Positions 1 through 5,868 of a stretch of 8,579 nucleotides of DNA are shown here, piece after piece; positions within the stretch are counted from its first letter, which is position 1, and each line of letters starts with the position of its first letter. The DNA is from JBFGFG01 sp041627475 (GTDB lineage Bacteria > Actinomycetota > Nitriliruptoria > Nitriliruptorales > Nitriliruptoraceae): the NCBI GenBank assembly GCA_041627475.1, contig JBFKQZ010000133.1:1-8579 (forward strand). The letters are read 5' to 3'. Both the position numbers and the translations under genes were made by a program. The notes under the pieces were generated by a model that was given only the letters and a program-made list of their open reading frames with translations, had not been told where the DNA came from and ran no database searches.

Positions 1-218
1 CCGACCAGCGCGAGCCACTCGGACTGCGTGTAGCCGGTGGTCTGGGCGGTCCCGCCCCACGCGGCGACGTCACGGAACGCGTCGAGGATGCGGCGCTTGT
101 GCTCCTCGAACTCGTCGAGCAGACCAGCAAGGCGCCCCAACGGGTTGTACTCGTAGGCACCACCAGACTCGCCGGCCCAGCGGGGCCCGCGATCGTCGAA
201 GCGGCGGTACGAGGTCAT
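1..218 (-). CDS. Unrecognised protein, N-terminal 72 residues (gene runs off the left edge)
   Basis: An open frame reads leftward from an ATG at 218-216 to the window edge without a stop, giving about 72 residues. It begins MTSYRRFDDRGPRWAGESGG, followed by a likely amphipathic helix rich in Glu, Lys and Leu (about residues 32-50) and then a Gly/Thr segment ending in SEWLALVG. The composition is balanced, unlike the Arg/Pro-rich shadow frames on the opposite strand, which supports real coding. I do not recognise a family. There is no convincing Shine-Dalgarno element. A promoter-like palindrome ends only a few bases before the ATG, so the mRNA may be leaderless. The start lies 44 bases beyond the end of the flotillin operon's last candidate ORF, so read-through from that operon is also possible. 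Confidence 0.55.
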   Translation of the reverse strand, partial: MTSYRRFDDRGPRWAGESGGAYEYNPLGRLAGLLDEFEEHKRRILDAFRDVAAWGGTAQTTGYTQSEWLALV

Positions 219-246
219 GGCCACACCCTGCCAAGGGGGTGTGACA
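219..246 (-). promoter_or_regulatory. Palindrome and possible leaderless promoter before the left-edge gene
   Basis: A perfect 7-base inverted repeat, CACACCC (222-228) and GGGTGTG (237-243), with an 8-base spacer, sits immediately upstream of the ATG at 218. Read on the minus strand, TGTCACAC is followed by 8 bases, CAGGGT, 6 bases and then the ATG. A -10-like hexamer six bases before the start codon is what a leaderless transcript would need. The TGTC-A-N-N-N-N8-hexamer layout loosely resembles the actinobacterial damage-inducible (RecA-independent, PafBC) promoter pattern TTGTCRGTG-N8-TANNNT, but with several mismatches. It could equally be a repressor operator or an RNA hairpin. Confidence 0.35.
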
Positions 247-262
247 CTCCCGCACCGGCGAC

Positions 263-367
263 TCAGGCCCGGTCCCAGAGCCCGTCCGCCGCTGCCGCGC
301 TGTGCGGTCGACGCCGTCGGCGCAGGTCGCGGGCCAGGACGCGGCGCCGGACCTCGTAGCGGCTCAC
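263..367 (-). CDS. Possible 34-residue arginine-rich small protein, last gene of the flotillin operon
   Basis: A GTG at 367-365 overlaps the TGA of the upstream membrane-protein gene as GTGA, the same overlap style as the two junctions before it. The frame then runs 34 codons to a TGA at 265-263. The peptide starts VSRYEVRRRVLARDLRRRRR and ends GLWDRA; 11 of the 34 residues are Arg, so it is strongly basic and could bind nucleic acid or acidic lipid head groups. The argument for it is the coupled start. The argument against it is that Arg-rich frames arise easily by chance in DNA this rich in GC. No family is recognised. If it is not a gene, 219-363 is a non-coding stretch of about 145 bases. 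Confidence 0.35.
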   Translation of the reverse strand: MSRYEVRRRVLARDLRRRRRPHSAAAADGLWDRA

Positions 368-849
368 GCGGTCGGCCAGGTGGGTTCGTCGGACCGTGGG
401 TCGAGCGCCGCTGCGCCGTCGCCGGGTGGCGGCAGCGGTCGTCCGGTGTCGGCGCGGGCCTGGATCGCAGCGGCGACCTGTCCGGCGCGACGGAAGCCGA
501 CGACCTGCCACGAGCCCACGACCGTCCGTGCGTCGGTGTCGACTGCCTCGACCGTCCACGGACGACCGAGCAGCGACCGGCCGACGATGCCCACCCCGGC
601 CAGGAGTGCCACCAGCAGCAGCTCGAGTGCGAACACGACCGCCGGGATGACGGTCGCCACGACGACCACGACGGCGATCGCGACGAGGACCGCGGCGAAC
701 AGGTCGTCGAGCAGGTCGAGGAACGAGAACCCGCCTCCGCTGCCCCCGACGTCACCGTCGGGTTCCGGCGCGTCCACGTTGCGTCGCAGTCCTCGCCACC
801 TCGGCCGCCAGTGCAGGATCCGCCGTCGTACCCGGACCCGGCCGCTCAT
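364..849 (-). CDS. Small membrane protein with two transmembrane segments, flotillin-operon partner
   Basis: The 161-residue product has a basic N-terminus (RVRVRRR, then HWRPRWRG), a Gly/Asp linker at about 28-40 and two adjoining hydrophobic stretches at about 46-68 and 70-92. These would form a membrane hairpin. By the positive-inside rule both ends are probably cytoplasmic. A soluble tail of about 65 residues begins near PWTVEAVDTDARTVVGSW, looks like a short beta-rich then helical unit, and ends in a Pro/Asp-rich segment. The ATG overlaps the stop of the preceding gene as ATGA, so translation is probably coupled. I do not recognise the family. Its position third in a flotillin operon suggests it acts in the membrane with the flotillin, in the place where NfeD proteins are found in other bacteria, but the sequence does not resemble NfeD. 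Confidence 0.8.
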   Translation of the reverse strand: MSGRVRVRRRILHWRPRWRGLRRNVDAPEPDGDVGGSGGGFSFLDLLDDLFAAVLVAIAVVVVVATVIPAVVFALELLLVALLAGVGIVGRSLLGRPWTVEAVDTDARTVVGSWQVVGFRRAGQVAAAIQARADTGRPLPPPGDGAAALDPRSDEPTWPTA

Positions 850-1871
850 CGCGCCCGGCGTGCGAGTCGCGCCACGGCTGGCTCGCTCAGCCCCAGGTCG
901 GACAGGTCTGCACGGTCCACGAGCCCGGCGTCGAGCGCCGCGCCGGCGACCCAGCTGCGGTCGGTGTCGCGCGAGAAGCTGCGCACCACGGGGGCCACGT
1001 CCTCGGTCGCGAGCCGGCCGTCGCGGATCGCCTGCAACGCCGCCCGTCGCCGGCGGTAGCCGTCGGGCGTGGCCGTGAGTGCGGCGACCGTCTGGCTGAC
1101 CGGGGGAGCGGCGAGCCGGCCGCGACCCGTGCGGGCCTGCAGCGGGGCGACGGACTCGACGGTCGGGTCGGGCAGCTCCAGCTCGTCGTCGCGCTCGGAG
1201 ATGAAGTCGACCTCGGGTGCCCGGTAGGCCGGTGCCCGGGACGTCTCCTGCGAGCTGTCGCGGTACTGCTCGGCCCGGGCGCGGGCCTCGACGCGCAGCT
1301 GCTCGCGCACGGCCTCCTCGTCCAGCTCGATCTGGCCGTCCGCGGTCACCTCGATGTCGTCGCGGCCGGCCATCGCGGCAGCAGCGGCGGCAGTCGTCTC
1401 GACGGTCAGGCCGTCCTCGTCGTCGTCCTCGTCCTCGACCGGCGGGGGCGGCAGTTCGTCCGCGGCCGCCTCCTCGACGTCGGGTGTGGCGATGTCGTCC
1501 AGCAGCTCGGCGGTGTCCGGGTCCGGGGGCGCCACGACGGCGACCGCCTCCCCGACGAGTTCCGCGGCCTCGCCGATGTCACCCTCGCGCAGTGCCGCGA
1601 CGAGGTCGTCGAGCTGCTCGGGGTCGGCCCGGCGCAGCAGGTCCACGAGGGCGCCGACCTGTTCGGCGCTCAGGTCGCCCGACTCGGCCTCGATCGCCGG
1701 GACCAGCTGGGGTGCGACCCGCTCGGCCACCTCCACCGCCAGCGCACGCTTGCGCTCGGCCGGCAGCTGGGCGATCACTCGCGTGGCGTCGACGCCGATG
1801 CGCAGGCGTCCCATGCCGGTCGCGTCGCGCCAGCGCTCGAGGAGTTCGATGACCGCGTCGATGTCGCTCAC
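846..1871 (-). CDS. Unrecognised 341-residue soluble protein with acidic linker, flotillin-operon partner
   Basis: There is no signal peptide and no membrane segment, so the product is probably cytoplasmic. Three regions are visible. An N-terminal helical block (about 1-112) contains RWRDATGMGRLRIG and SAEQVGALVDLLRRADPEQL. A low-complexity acidic and alanine-rich middle (about 113-240) includes a proline run followed by EDEDDDEDG at about 146-154. A C-terminal helical block (about 265-341) begins TPDGYRRRRAALQAIRDGRL and contains DRSWVAGAALDAGLVD. The gene starts with GTG in a GTGA overlap with the flotillin stop and ends in an ATGA overlap with the membrane-protein start. I do not recognise either folded block. 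By position it is a candidate cytoplasmic adaptor for the flotillin scaffold, with the acidic segment as a flexible spacer; that role is inference only. Confidence 0.8.
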   Translation of the reverse strand: MSDIDAVIELLERWRDATGMGRLRIGVDATRVIAQLPAERKRALAVEVAERVAPQLVPAIEAESGDLSAEQVGALVDLLRRADPEQLDDLVAALREGDIGEAAELVGEAVAVVAPPDPDTAELLDDIATPDVEEAAADELPPPPVEDEDDDEDGLTVETTAAAAAAMAGRDDIEVTADGQIELDEEAVREQLRVEARARAEQYRDSSQETSRAPAYRAPEVDFISERDDELELPDPTVESVAPLQARTGRGRLAAPPVSQTVAALTATPDGYRRRRAALQAIRDGRLATEDVAPVVRSFSRDTDRSWVAGAALDAGLVDRADLSDLGLSEPAVARLARRAR

Positions 1872-3361
1872 GACGTCGCGCCGTCACCCAGCTCGCCGGC
1901 GGCGTCCTCGTCGTCCTGGCCACCGAGGGCGGCCCGGACGATCTGGGCGAGGTCGACGCCGGAGAGGTCCTTGACCACCGGCAGGGTCGTGGAGAGCACC
2001 TCGGTGACGTCGCCGGTCAGCTTGGACACGCCCGTCCCGCCGCCGCTGCCGCCGTTGGAGATGATCGTGGTCTTGCCGGCGCGCGACAGCGGCTCGGCGG
2101 CCGCGGCGACGATCTCCGGCAGGACCTTGAGCGCCTCCAGCGAGACACCGGCCTCGTTGTACTGGCGCAGCGCGTCGGCGAGCAGCCGGCGGGCCTCGGC
2201 CTCGGCCTCACCCTTGGCGCGGATCGCCTCGGCCTCGGCGAGACCGACGTCGCGGGCCTGCTGGGCCTGGGCCTCGGCCTCGAGCTTGAGGGCCTCGGCG
2301 GCCTTCTGCCGCTTGATGCGCTCGGCCTCGGCGGCCTGCTCGGCGGCGAACTTGCGGGCGGTCGCCTCCTGCTCGGCCTCGAAGCGTGCGGCTTCTGCGG
2401 CGCGCTCCTTGGCGAACTTCTCGGCCTCGGCCTGCTCACGCACGGTCGCGTCGAGCTCCTTCTTCTGGCGGTCCGCCTCGAGCTCGGCGAGGCGGATGTC
2501 CTCCTCCTTCGCCTGCAGCTGGCCGGCCTTGATGGCCGAGGCCTGCGCGACGTCGACCTCCTCCTGGATGGCGGCCCGCTTGAGGTTGAGCTGCTTCTCG
2601 GCCTCGGCGATGTCGGCCTCGACCTCGAAGCGGCGCTGCTCCTTCTGCAGGCGGGCCGACTCCTCCTGGAGGGTCGCGTCGCGGTCGTTGTTGGCCTGCG
2701 AGATGCGGGCGTCACGACGGGCCCGCTCGATCTCGGGGACACCGAGGGCGTCGAGGTAGCCGTTGTCGTCGGTGATCGACTCGAACACGAACGACAGGAA
2801 CGAGTAGCCCAGCGACTGGAGCTCGCCGGCAGCCTTGGACTTCAGCTCCTCGGTGAACCGCGCCTGGTCGCTGTAGAGCTCGGCGACGGTGAGGCCCGCG
2901 ACGATGGTGCGGAGGTGACCCGCGACGACCTTCGTCAGGGCGTTGTTGATCTCGTTGGTCGACATGCCGAGGAAGTTCCCGGCGGCCTGGCGGACCGTGG
3001 GGAAGCCGTTGGTGCGCTCGTCCGGCGTCACGGGGACCTTGACGGTCGCGGTGCCGTTGACGTTGACCGGTGTGCGCTGGTCACCGGCGAGGACGCCCGA
3101 GAGCACGACGTCCAGCTGCATCGCGTGGAGCGGGAACTTCTCGGCCTCCTCGATGAACGGCTTGACGAACGTGCCGCCACCGACGATGACGCGGAACCCG
3201 TCGCGGTCCTTGCGGGCGCGCGAGCCGTAGACGATCAGCGCCTCGTCGGGACCGATGCGCCGGTAGCGGCGGCGGTAGACGAGCCACAGCACGACGAGGA
3301 TGATCCCGACGACCACGGCGATGCCGAGGAAGTTGAGCAGGCTTTCGAGGAACTCCGCCAC
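1868..3361 (-). CDS. Flotillin-family (SPFH/Band 7) membrane scaffold protein
   Basis: The 497-residue product has the flotillin layout. An N-terminal membrane anchor (about 11-29) is followed by a basic stop (YRRRYRR). The SPFH domain spans about 36-215 and includes GPDEALIVYGSRARKDRDGF, GGGTFVKP and the segment around MSTNEINNALTKVVAGHLR. A long charged coiled coil rich in Glu-Ala repeats runs about 210-400. The C-terminal flotillin segment includes YNEAGVSLEALKVLPEIVAA, KTTIISNGG and LSGVDLAQIV. Flotillins such as Bacillus FloT form oligomers on the inner face of the membrane and organise membrane microdomains. Length and domain order match the family. The start is GTG, preceded at 3372-3367 by GGGAGA. 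It is the first gene of the operon, and its stop overlaps the next start. The reading frame is intact. Confidence 0.95.
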   Translation of the reverse strand: MAEFLESLLNFLGIAVVVGIILVVLWLVYRRRYRRIGPDEALIVYGSRARKDRDGFRVIVGGGTFVKPFIEEAEKFPLHAMQLDVVLSGVLAGDQRTPVNVNGTATVKVPVTPDERTNGFPTVRQAAGNFLGMSTNEINNALTKVVAGHLRTIVAGLTVAELYSDQARFTEELKSKAAGELQSLGYSFLSFVFESITDDNGYLDALGVPEIERARRDARISQANNDRDATLQEESARLQKEQRRFEVEADIAEAEKQLNLKRAAIQEEVDVAQASAIKAGQLQAKEEDIRLAELEADRQKKELDATVREQAEAEKFAKERAAEAARFEAEQEATARKFAAEQAAEAERIKRQKAAEALKLEAEAQAQQARDVGLAEAEAIRAKGEAEAEARRLLADALRQYNEAGVSLEALKVLPEIVAAAAEPLSRAGKTTIISNGGSGGGTGVSKLTGDVTEVLSTTLPVVKDLSGVDLAQIVRAALGGQDDEDAAGELGDGATS

Positions 3362-3403
3362 CGTCGTCTCCCGGTCGGTTGCTGCGATGGGTCGCGGAGC
3401 CTA
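3362..3403 (-). promoter_or_regulatory. Probable promoter -10 and Shine-Dalgarno of the flotillin operon
   Basis: On the minus strand a -10-like TAGGCT lies at 3403-3398, inside CGTAGGCTC. The same nine bases occur before the tRNA-Val gene. Transcription would begin near 3390, leaving a leader of about 30 bases that carries GGGAGA (3372-3367), five bases before the GTG at 3361. There is no good -35 at 17-18 bases. A TTGACA at 3437-3432 is 28 bases from TAGGCT, too far to pair with it for a standard sigma factor. Confidence 0.4.
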
Positions 3404-3415
3404 CGTGCCTGCGGG

Positions 3416-3435
3416 ACACGGCGACAGGGCGTGTC
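3416..3435 (-). terminator. Short inverted repeat after the HAD/DUF5522 pair
   Basis: GACACG (3416-3421) and CGTGTC (3430-3435) form a perfect 6-base inverted repeat around an 8-base loop. It starts 9 bases past the DUF5522 stop in the direction of transcription. There is no T-tract, so it is a weak terminator candidate at best. It also lies just upstream of the presumed flotillin promoter and could be an operator for that gene. Confidence 0.3.
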
Positions 3436-3444
3436 AACCGGGGG

Positions 3445-3687
3445 TTATGTCGCCGGCCGCTCCTCGTACGGGCAGTGCCGGCAGCCCATCTCGCAGCAGT
3501 GGCCTCGTTCGTCGAGGAAGCGGGCCGTGAAGACCCAGTAGCCGCTGATCGGGTCGATGTAGCCGTCGACGTCGCCGACGACCGCAGCTGTGTGCGCCGC
3601 GATCACCGCGTCGTACTGCGGGTGGTCGGGCGAGAGCCGGTCGGGGTGCGGCCGGGCGATGTGCTCCGGCAGGTCGTGCACGTCCAT
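3445..3687 (-). CDS. DUF5522 small cysteine-motif protein
   Basis: The 80-residue product ends with CCEMGCRHCPYEERPAT. The closely spaced cysteines (C64, C65, C69, C72), preceded by GYIDPISGYWVFTARFLDERG, match my recollection of DUF5522, a small domain of unknown function. The C-x3-C-x2-C part of the cluster could bind a metal ion or Fe-S cluster; that is inference. The ATG (3687-3685) shares one base with the stop of the HAD gene (TGATG), so the protein is probably made by translational coupling with the phosphatase. The stop is TAA. No signal peptide or membrane segment is present. Function is unknown. Confidence 0.85.
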   Translation of the reverse strand: MDVHDLPEHIARPHPDRLSPDHPQYDAVIAAHTAAVVGDVDGYIDPISGYWVFTARFLDERGHCCEMGCRHCPYEERPAT

Positions 3688-4559
3688 CAGCGTGCCCCGG
3701 TGACCCCGCGCCACTGCGCCGCGGCAGCGTCCAGGGCTGCTGCGGCGCCGTGCTGCTGCACGTCGGGTGCGACGAGGTGGGCCATCTCGCGGATCTGGCG
3801 GGTGGCGTTGCCCATCGCGATCGCGGTGCCGGCCACCTCCAGCAGGGGGAGGTCGTTGCGCTCGTCGCCGATCGCGACCGTCGCGGCCGGGTCGATCCCC
3901 AGCACCTCGGCGGCGGCGAGCAGCGCACGGCCCTTGTCGGCGTCCGGGTGGTTGCCGTTGACGTAGTGCATCCCCGGGGTGGCGGGGGAGCCTGCCGGCC
4001 CGGGCCGCACCCCGACGTCCTCCATGAGGCCGACCACCTCGTCCATCGCGCGACGGTCGAACACGACCGCCGTGACCTTCGGCACCTCGCCCGGCACGTC
4101 GTCGATGCTGCGCACGACGCCGTCGGGGTCCTTGCCGAGCAGCTCCCAGTGCGGTCGGGCGCGCTCGTCCATGCGGTTGACCAGGTAGCCGTCGTCGGCG
4201 TAGACCTCGAGGTAGACCTCGGCGTCCTCGCACGCGTCGAGCAGCGCCGCGAGGGCGTCGCGCGCGACGGGCCACGAGGCGAGGACCTCGTCGCCACGGC
4301 GGACCTGTGCGCCGTTGAAGAAGATGTGGGGCCCCGGCAGTCCGGTGCGGTCCAGGACGTCGGCGACCCCGTCGGCCATGCGGCCCGTGGCGAGGCCGAG
4401 GTGGAGCCCGGCGCCGCGGGCACGGGCGACGGCTGCGACCACGGCGTCACTGACGCGCCCGTCGAGACCGATCAGGGTCCCGTCGACGTCCAGTGCGACG
4501 AGCTCCGCAGGCGTCGCAGCCCACTCGTCGTGGCGACCGCCGGGCGCGAGCAGGAACAT
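3687..4559 (-). CDS. Cof-type HAD-IIB family phosphatase
   Basis: The 290-residue product carries all HAD signatures: motif I DVDGT at 24-28 (nucleophile D24, acid/base D26), motif II Thr in GLATGR at 55-60, motif III Lys in ADKG (K209), and motif IV GDERND at 231-236. A large cap sits between motifs II and III (about 80-200), as in the Cof/IIB group, which dephosphorylates sugar phosphates and other small phosphometabolites. The substrate cannot be told from the sequence. Motif IV reads GDERND where most relatives have GDSxND; the acidic residues are kept, so activity is expected. I chose the ATG at 4559-4557, preceded by GGAGG three bases upstream. A longer open frame reaching 4889 has an Arg-rich extension that overlaps the neighbouring gene and is not credible. 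The stop overlaps the DUF5522 start. Confidence 0.9.
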   Translation of the reverse strand: MFLLAPGGRHDEWAATPAELVALDVDGTLIGLDGRVSDAVVAAVARARGAGLHLGLATGRMADGVADVLDRTGLPGPHIFFNGAQVRRGDEVLASWPVARDALAALLDACEDAEVYLEVYADDGYLVNRMDERARPHWELLGKDPDGVVRSIDDVPGEVPKVTAVVFDRRAMDEVVGLMEDVGVRPGPAGSPATPGMHYVNGNHPDADKGRALLAAAEVLGIDPAATVAIGDERNDLPLLEVAGTAIAMGNATRQIREMAHLVAPDVQQHGAAAALDAAAAQWRGVTGAR

Positions 4560-4600
4560 GGACCTCCGCCTCGTCCGGACGCTGGGGCCACGATAACGGG

Positions 4601-5062
4601 TCAGTCGGCACCCCGGTCCAGTGGCGTGCCGTCCAGTGCGACCTCGGCGACCGTCGCGCCGTCGCCGTCGTGCCAGACGTGGTGGCGCCGCAGGGGCTCG
4701 GGGCCGGTGATCGGCGCCGTCCGTGACGGGACCTCGGCACCCTGCGCCGCGAGCTCCTCCACGACCGCCCGGGCGCGCCGGGACCGACCGCCGCCGGTCA
4801 GCGCCACCTCCGGCTGCCAGTCCTCGCCGTACCGCCAGCCCTGCCGGTGGAGGTGCTCGGCGATGTGGCCGCGGGCGTCGTCGGGCCACGTCGAGAGGAT
4901 GATCCGCAGCTCGGGGTCGGCGGCGACCAGCGTGCGGGCGAAGGCGATCGCGACCACGAGGTCGTCCCAGACCCCGATGGCCGGCCCGTCCGGCGTGTCG
5001 AGGACGAGGTGGTGGTCGTCCAGGTGCAGCGTGTGGATCGTGGGCGTGACGGGTTCAGCCAC
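4601..5062 (-). CDS. Unrecognised 153-residue soluble protein
   Basis: The product begins VAEPVTPTIHTLHLDDHHLV and has alternating strands and helices, for example GVWDDLVVAIAFARTLVAAD (31-50) and ELRIILSTWPDD (51-62). It has no signal peptide or membrane segment. The N-terminal His-Leu-Asp-Asp-His-His stretch and two further His residues (127-128) might suggest metal binding, but I recognise no family. I chose the GTG at 5062, which overlaps the preceding SDR stop by 8 bases. A GTG at 5101 would add 13 Ala/Ser-rich residues and enlarge the overlap to 47 bases. There is no clear ribosome site, so coupling to the SDR gene is likely. The stop is 41 bases before the HAD start. Confidence 0.7.
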   Translation of the reverse strand: MAEPVTPTIHTLHLDDHHLVLDTPDGPAIGVWDDLVVAIAFARTLVAADPELRIILSTWPDDARGHIAEHLHRQGWRYGEDWQPEVALTGGGRSRRARAVVEELAAQGAEVPSRTAPITGPEPLRRHHVWHDGDGATVAEVALDGTPLDRGAD

Positions 5063-5792
5063 GGGCGCGCGTCCGGACCCGGCCGAGGCCGCCGTCGACA
5101 CCGAGGACCTGCCCGGTGACCCAGTCGTTGGCCGGGTCGACCAGCCAGGCGATCGCCCTGGCGACGTCCTCGGGCTGGCCGAAGCGGTCGAGCACGTGCA
5201 TCGAGCGGCTGGCGTCGGCCTGCCGCTCGTTGTCGACGAGCTTCTGCGTCTGCTGCGTCACGACGAGGCCGGGCGCGACCCCGTTGACCCGCACGCCACG
5301 GGCGCCGTAGGTCGCGGCTGCCGAGCGGACCAGCCCCTCGACGCCGCCCTTGGCCGCGGCGACCGCCTCGTGGTTGGCGAGGCCGGTGGCGACGGCGGCG
5401 GTCGACACGAGCACGATCGAGCCGCCCTCCTTCCGCATCTTCGGGGCGGCCGCACGGACCAGCGCGAAGGCCGTCGTGAGGTTGGTGGCGATCACGCCCT
5501 CGTAGTCGTCCGGCGTCGTCAGGTGCGCCGGCTTGAGCACGACCGAACCCGCGCAGTTGATGGCGCCGTCGATCTGGCCGTGCTCCTCGACGATCGCCTC
5601 GACCGCCTCGTCGACGGCCGTGAAGTCACGGGCGTCCAGCTCCCGCCAGGGCTGGTCGAGCTCCTTGGCGAGCACCTCGAGGTCCGACGCGGTGCGGCCG
5701 GCGAGCACGACGGTGTCGCCGCGTTCGGTCAGGATGCGGGCGAGGGCGCTGCCGATACCGCCGGCTGCGCCGATGAGCAGGTGGATCGCCAC
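5055..5792 (-). CDS. Short-chain dehydrogenase/reductase of an atypical, tyrosine-less subgroup
   Basis: The 245-residue product has the classical SDR layout: a Gly-rich NAD(P)-binding loop GAAGGIG at 8-14 near the N-terminus, NCAG at 79-82, the structural Asn in IATN (N104), Ser130 in VLVST, and the C-terminal VNGVAPGLV (169-177) and GVDGGLG (231-237). The Lys is present (K148 in AAAKGG), but the residue four before it, the catalytic Tyr in active SDRs, is Val144 (NHEAVAAAK). I recall other bacterial SDRs with a similar NHEAIAAAK segment, so this is probably a subfamily trait rather than a sequencing error. AGR at 31-33, after the second strand, suggests NADP(H). The start is GTG at 5792, with AGGAG six bases upstream. 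A longer frame to 6065 overlaps the next gene and is rejected. Substrate unknown. Confidence 0.88.
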   Translation of the reverse strand: MAIHLLIGAAGGIGSALARILTERGDTVVLAGRTASDLEVLAKELDQPWRELDARDFTAVDEAVEAIVEEHGQIDGAINCAGSVVLKPAHLTTPDDYEGVIATNLTTAFALVRAAAPKMRKEGGSIVLVSTAAVATGLANHEAVAAAKGGVEGLVRSAAATYGARGVRVNGVAPGLVVTQQTQKLVDNERQADASRSMHVLDRFGQPEDVARAIAWLVDPANDWVTGQVLGVDGGLGRVRTRARG

Positions 5793-5838
5793 GATGGACT
5801 CCTCTGCGTCGTGGGTCGCACCGCGTTCGGAGCCGGGC

Positions 5839-5858
5839 CCCCGTCCGACCGGACGGGG
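5839..5858 (-). terminator. GC-rich hairpin between the two SDR genes
   Basis: CCCCGTCC (5839-5846) and GGACGGGG (5851-5858) form a perfect 8-base stem with the 4-base loop GACC, beginning 10 bases past the stop of the upstream SDR. No T-tract follows on the minus strand. It may act as a U-less terminator, as often proposed for high-GC actinobacteria, or as an mRNA-stabilising structure if the two SDR genes are cotranscribed. Confidence 0.45.
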
Positions 5859-5868
5859 TGGCGCGAGA

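Noticed and set aside
217..1059. 280-residue plus-strand frame beginning at the left-edge gene's start
   Set aside because: It is antisense to the coupled membrane-protein and acidic-protein genes, and its Arg/Asp/His-rich composition reflects the complementary codons.
2160..2700. Repetitive-looking DNA (many gcctcggc blocks) as a repeat array
   Set aside because: The repetition follows the Glu-Ala heptad-like codons of the flotillin coiled coil and has no constant unit length or spacer.
1971..2759. 262-residue frame on the plus strand opposite the flotillin gene
   Set aside because: It is Ser/Ala/Arg-rich low complexity, the mirror of the Glu-Ala coiled-coil codons on the other strand. The flotillin frame fully explains the region.
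3432..3437. TTGACA on the minus strand as the -35 of the flotillin promoter
   Set aside because: It is 28 bases from TAGGCT, and no acceptable -10 lies 16-18 bases downstream of it.
4560..4889. N-terminal extension of the HAD phosphatase to 400 residues
   Set aside because: The extension is Arg/Gly-rich, overlaps most of the neighbouring gene, and places DVDGT far from the N-terminus. The ATG at 4559 has GGAGG next to it.
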